From Obelidium mucronatum (Eukaryota > Chytridiomycota > Chytridiomycetes > Chytridiales > Chytriomycetaceae), in assembly GCA_025765595.1 (NCBI GenBank), contig JAIVFH010000229.1, forward strand, positions 1-44,453: DNA of 44,453 nt. The letters run 5' to 3'. Under the pieces are notes generated by a model. The model did not search any database. It saw only the letters and a list, made by a program, of their open reading frames with translations, and was not told the origin of the DNA. Below are positions 41,939-44,453 of this stretch, in pieces. Numbering within the stretch: position 1 is the stretch's first letter; each line of letters begins with the position of its first letter. A program made the position numbers and the translations under genes.

Positions 41939-43361
41939 ATGCAGTGCTATATTGCAATTTTCGAAGACGCCATAGAGCAACTTGCAGTTCTAGGAGATAT
42001 ATCTCAAGATGTAGCGAGGGGCGACACGAAGCCGGTAAAAACCTGTTTCTTCGTATGGACAACACCAAAGTTTCTGAACTGCTCCCGCCCCCCACATCCT
42101 GGAACCCCACAGCTAGGTGAAGAGATCACAAGAATCCTTCGCGATCAAAAGACTTTGGAAACGCGGTTCCAAGATCTAGTTGTTGATCAAGAGAAACTGA
42201 AATCACTTCCGAATAAAACGAGATTCAAGGAGAATCAAATGGCGATTATGGATGTGACTAATGAGCTTCAGCAGAGCACACATGGTACACACACGTTTCC
42301 CTTCCCTCTTCCCATTTTGTTCTTAACTGATTAACTTTTTCCCCCCGTCCAGTACTTGCCAAAAACTTGAAATCGCATCCCAGCGTCGCTCAAAACCTGA
42401 TCAAAATCCAAAACGAGCAAAGCAATCTCCAAGCCTTGATAAGCAAATCCATTCGTGAACTCCGAGAATACAAATTCGAAAGTCTTGCAAACGCTGTAGA
42501 GGAAGAAAAAAAAAAGAAAAACACGTTGCAAAACACAATCAACAAGTATGTAGTTGCCGTCCAAAAAAAAACAAAACATTGTTTAGGGTATATATCCGGC
42601 TTAAAAAAATTTTTTTTTTTTTTTAGAGAACGCGAAGCCTCCGAACTCCAACGCGGTCTCCAAAAAGAACTTACAAACGAACGCAAACTCTTGGAAGAAG
42701 AAATCAACGACCGAAACCAAGTAATCCAACAACTCAAGGACACGATCCAAGAAATCAACCGCCTCACAAACTCTGAGCAAAAATACATCAAAAAGGAAAC
42801 CAAAGCGCACGAAAATAGTGTCAAGCAGCGCTGCCAAATCCGAGAAATCGAGCTGCATGAAGAGAAAGCGTTGAAACTCAAGAGCATACAACTTGAAAAA
42901 CGCGCCTATGAACAGATTGTTGATTTCCTGACGCGACAGCGGAAGGGTTTGGATCTCCAGATTCAAGAATGGATGACCAAATACGAAGAGGATACGGAAG
43001 CCAAGTCGAATGAACTGGAGACTTTGAAGCAGAAGAGAACAGCGGATTTGGACAAGTTTGAAGAGTTGGTTTCGGCGTATGAAGAGCTGGAAAAGATTGT
43101 GGAGGAGGACCGGCAGACGAAAGCGCGTGAGGCTGAGGAAAAGAGAATTATGAACGAAAAAGTTGCTGCGAGTACAAAGATTCAACGTTGGTGGAAAAAG
43201 AAGATGGCGCTTCGTAAAGTGAGGATACTTTGACTTCCAAACACTTTTTGCCCAATTTCTTAATTGAACATAACCAAAAAAAAAAACGCCTACAGGCAAG
43301 CGCCAAACCAGCGAAAGGAAAAGGCAAAAAAGAGAAGAAAGGTGGAAAAAAGAAGAAGTAA
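41939..43361 (+). CDS. Dynein regulatory complex subunit 9 (IQCG/DRC9)
   Basis: Subunit of the axonemal nexin-dynein regulatory complex, needed for cili­ary and flagellar beating. Five exons (41939-42034, 42113-42284, 42353-42545, 42627-43218, 43296-43361) encode 372 aa. A short N-terminal helix (IFEDAIEQLAVLGDI) is followed by an almost continuous coiled coil rich in Glu/Lys/Gln, and near the C-terminus by an IQ-like calmodulin-binding motif (STKIQRWWKKKMALRK, about 335-350). The Lys/Gly-rich tail is supplied by the last exon. Intron 1 is 78 nt, a multiple of three with no stop, so retention would add 26 residues in frame; splicing is preferred because the intervening sequence is Pro/Cys-rich and unlike the coil. 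The gene implies a flagellated life stage. It begins 87 bp from the capping enzyme start. Confidence 0.85.
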
Positions 43362-43387
43362 AAGTAAATTTCCAATTATCAATAAAA

Positions 43388-44453
43388 ATGGCGACGCCCA
43401 CACGGTCAGAAACACCTACAGCACAACAACCTCTGCCAGAGAAACCGCGGCCCAAGCTGACTAAAAGCCGATTTGATCCCAAGACGGGCCCAGGTGGATC
43501 CAACAAAGGTTGGGCCTGATCCCGCTGTCAAGCACTCAGGTACAGTTCACTGCCGTCCAGAGCTATTTATCCTGCATGCCACTCCCCATCATTAAGCTCT
43601 ATTACGAAAAAACCTTGTTGCAATATTGAAACATTTGACTCAAATATGCAAATACACCTCAGATCTACCTGGACAGACTGAAAGGCTGGGCCGAACTAGT
43701 CAAACGATACGTCCTCTACTTCGAATCGATCCTCTCCGAAGAAAAGCGAGTCTCCGAAAGCCTACAACAAAGCGTCAAAACATTTGCAACGCCCATCCTA
43801 TTAAAAAACGAACCAGTGTTTGAATCCGACGAAACCATGCAAAAGTTTGTCAAGGACTTGATTGAGTCGCAAAATAACGCGCGAGTGAGCATGCTGGGAA
43901 TGCCACGTTTATTGAATCGGAAACGTTGCCTAATTTGAGGGATTGTTTCAAGGAGATTGTGTCCAAGTCCGATTGTTCGGATAAGGAATGGATTGAGCTG
44001 GATAAACTGCTTTCTTCTAATAGAGAGACGTATATTAAACTGACGAGAGCCCTTCGAATGAGTATTGAGCGGCAAAAGATTCTGTTGGGAGGGGATCCAG
44101 ATTCTGTGCTCAATAAAGCCAAGCTCAATAACATCCCAAAGGATGTGCCCAAGGACCCATGGATTGCTAACTTGGGTAAGAAAAAATTTTTTTGGCGTGT
44201 GTGGTCGAATAGTTTGGAAGAAACTGAATTATATCTCATTGAATTCAACCAACAGCCGTTCAAAGATTCATTCACAACCTCCGGGAAGAATTTCCCAAGA
44301 CCTTGGAAAAACTAGTCAGCCAGCAATCTCGGATTCTTGTGTTTGAAAAAGTGGTGATCCAGCTCCTCAAACCCACACTCAACTCGTACTTTTCCCGCCG
44401 CATTAGCAAGGCGTGGCTGCAAAACGATCCTGGAATCGTTTTGCTCCGTTCTT
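43388..44453 (+). CDS. BAR-like coiled-coil protein, 5' part, frame-disturbed
   Basis: Partial gene that runs off the window. The ATG at 43388 follows the DRC9 stop by 26 bp, with AATAAA touching the start. Recognisable pieces: a Pro-rich N-terminus, a helical block DRLKGWAELVKRYVLYFESI, FVKDLIESQNNA, ATFIESETLPNLRDCFKEI, ELDKLLSSNRETYIKLTRAL, DPWIANLAVQRFIHNL, and SRILVFEKVVIQLLKPTL at the right edge. The pattern resembles fungal BAR or F-BAR proteins (Slm1 or Rgc1/Ask10-like, some followed by PH domains). The pieces are not all in one frame: a change is needed near 43495-43510 before the intron at about 43531-43664, and another near 43880 unless a 68-nt intron (about 43881-43948) removes the intervening block. 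A clean intron of 82 nt (about 44176-44257) joins the last two pieces. Start and frames are uncertain. Confidence 0.45.

Noticed and set aside
1..44453. tRNA or rRNA genes and transposable elements
   Set aside because: Looking through the intergenic stretches I saw no cloverleaf-like A/B boxes, rRNA segments, terminal repeats, transposase or reverse-transcriptase motifs. A tRNA or covariance-model search would be needed to exclude small RNAs.

Overview
The window reads as nuclear DNA of a zoosporic (chytrid-like) fungus. It carries many short spliceosomal introns (about 47-125 nt, GT...AG, often with poly-T runs). It has genes of typical fungal type (VHC1-like SLC12 cotransporter, NST1, Csm1/Pcs1 monopolin, Hst3/4-type sirtuin, ceg1-type capping enzyme, a CFEM-like secreted protein) together with a motile-cilium gene, DRC9/IQCG, which non-flagellated fungi lack. 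The lineage call is inference; no rRNA or marker locus is present.

Layout. 1-1409: no confident gene. 1410-5272 (minus): SLC12 cotransporter and a UPF0598 protein. 5310-9306 (plus): MFSD1-type lysosomal transporter, then a sirtuin. 9529-12339 (minus): RanBP2-type zinc-finger/RGG protein. 12573-19750 (plus): Csm1/Pcs1, then NST1. 19988-20384 (minus): small CFEM-like secreted protein. 20767-25726: two paralogous low-complexity proteins of an unrecognised family (plus strand) on either side of adenosine kinase (minus strand). 25870-36685 (minus): a tandem run of GBF1/Gea-type ARF-GEF, alpha/beta hydrolase, P-loop NTPase and 4-coumarate-CoA-ligase-like enzyme. 36732-38993 (plus): ALG12. 39052-41851 (minus): RMD5/GID2 and the mRNA guanylyltransferase. 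41939-43361 (plus): DRC9. 43388-end (plus): a BAR-like protein cut by the window edge.

The genome is very compact. Tandem neighbours are commonly 26-102 bp apart with AATAAA in the gap or fused to the stop codon, and divergent starts lie as close as 37, 46 and 87 bp. Several genes have strikingly CG-rich 5' exons that fall abruptly to ordinary composition. The genes are mostly unrelated housekeeping functions (transport, trafficking, chromatin, glycosylation, capping, ubiquitylation), so apart from the paralog pair no functional cluster is evident.

Most unusual: (i) the unrecognised paralog family with a shared GPGYEGFMMP core and tiny in-phase exons; (ii) single-base frame breaks inside conserved parts of two normally essential genes (ARF-GEF, capping enzyme), plus an in-frame TGA at an expected Trp in the capping enzyme; these are either base-call or assembly errors, decayed alleles or recoding; (iii) duplicated cassette exons in the zinc-finger gene; (iv) an adenosine kinase with an NLS-like first exon and an alternative in-frame ATG inside its unusually long first intron.
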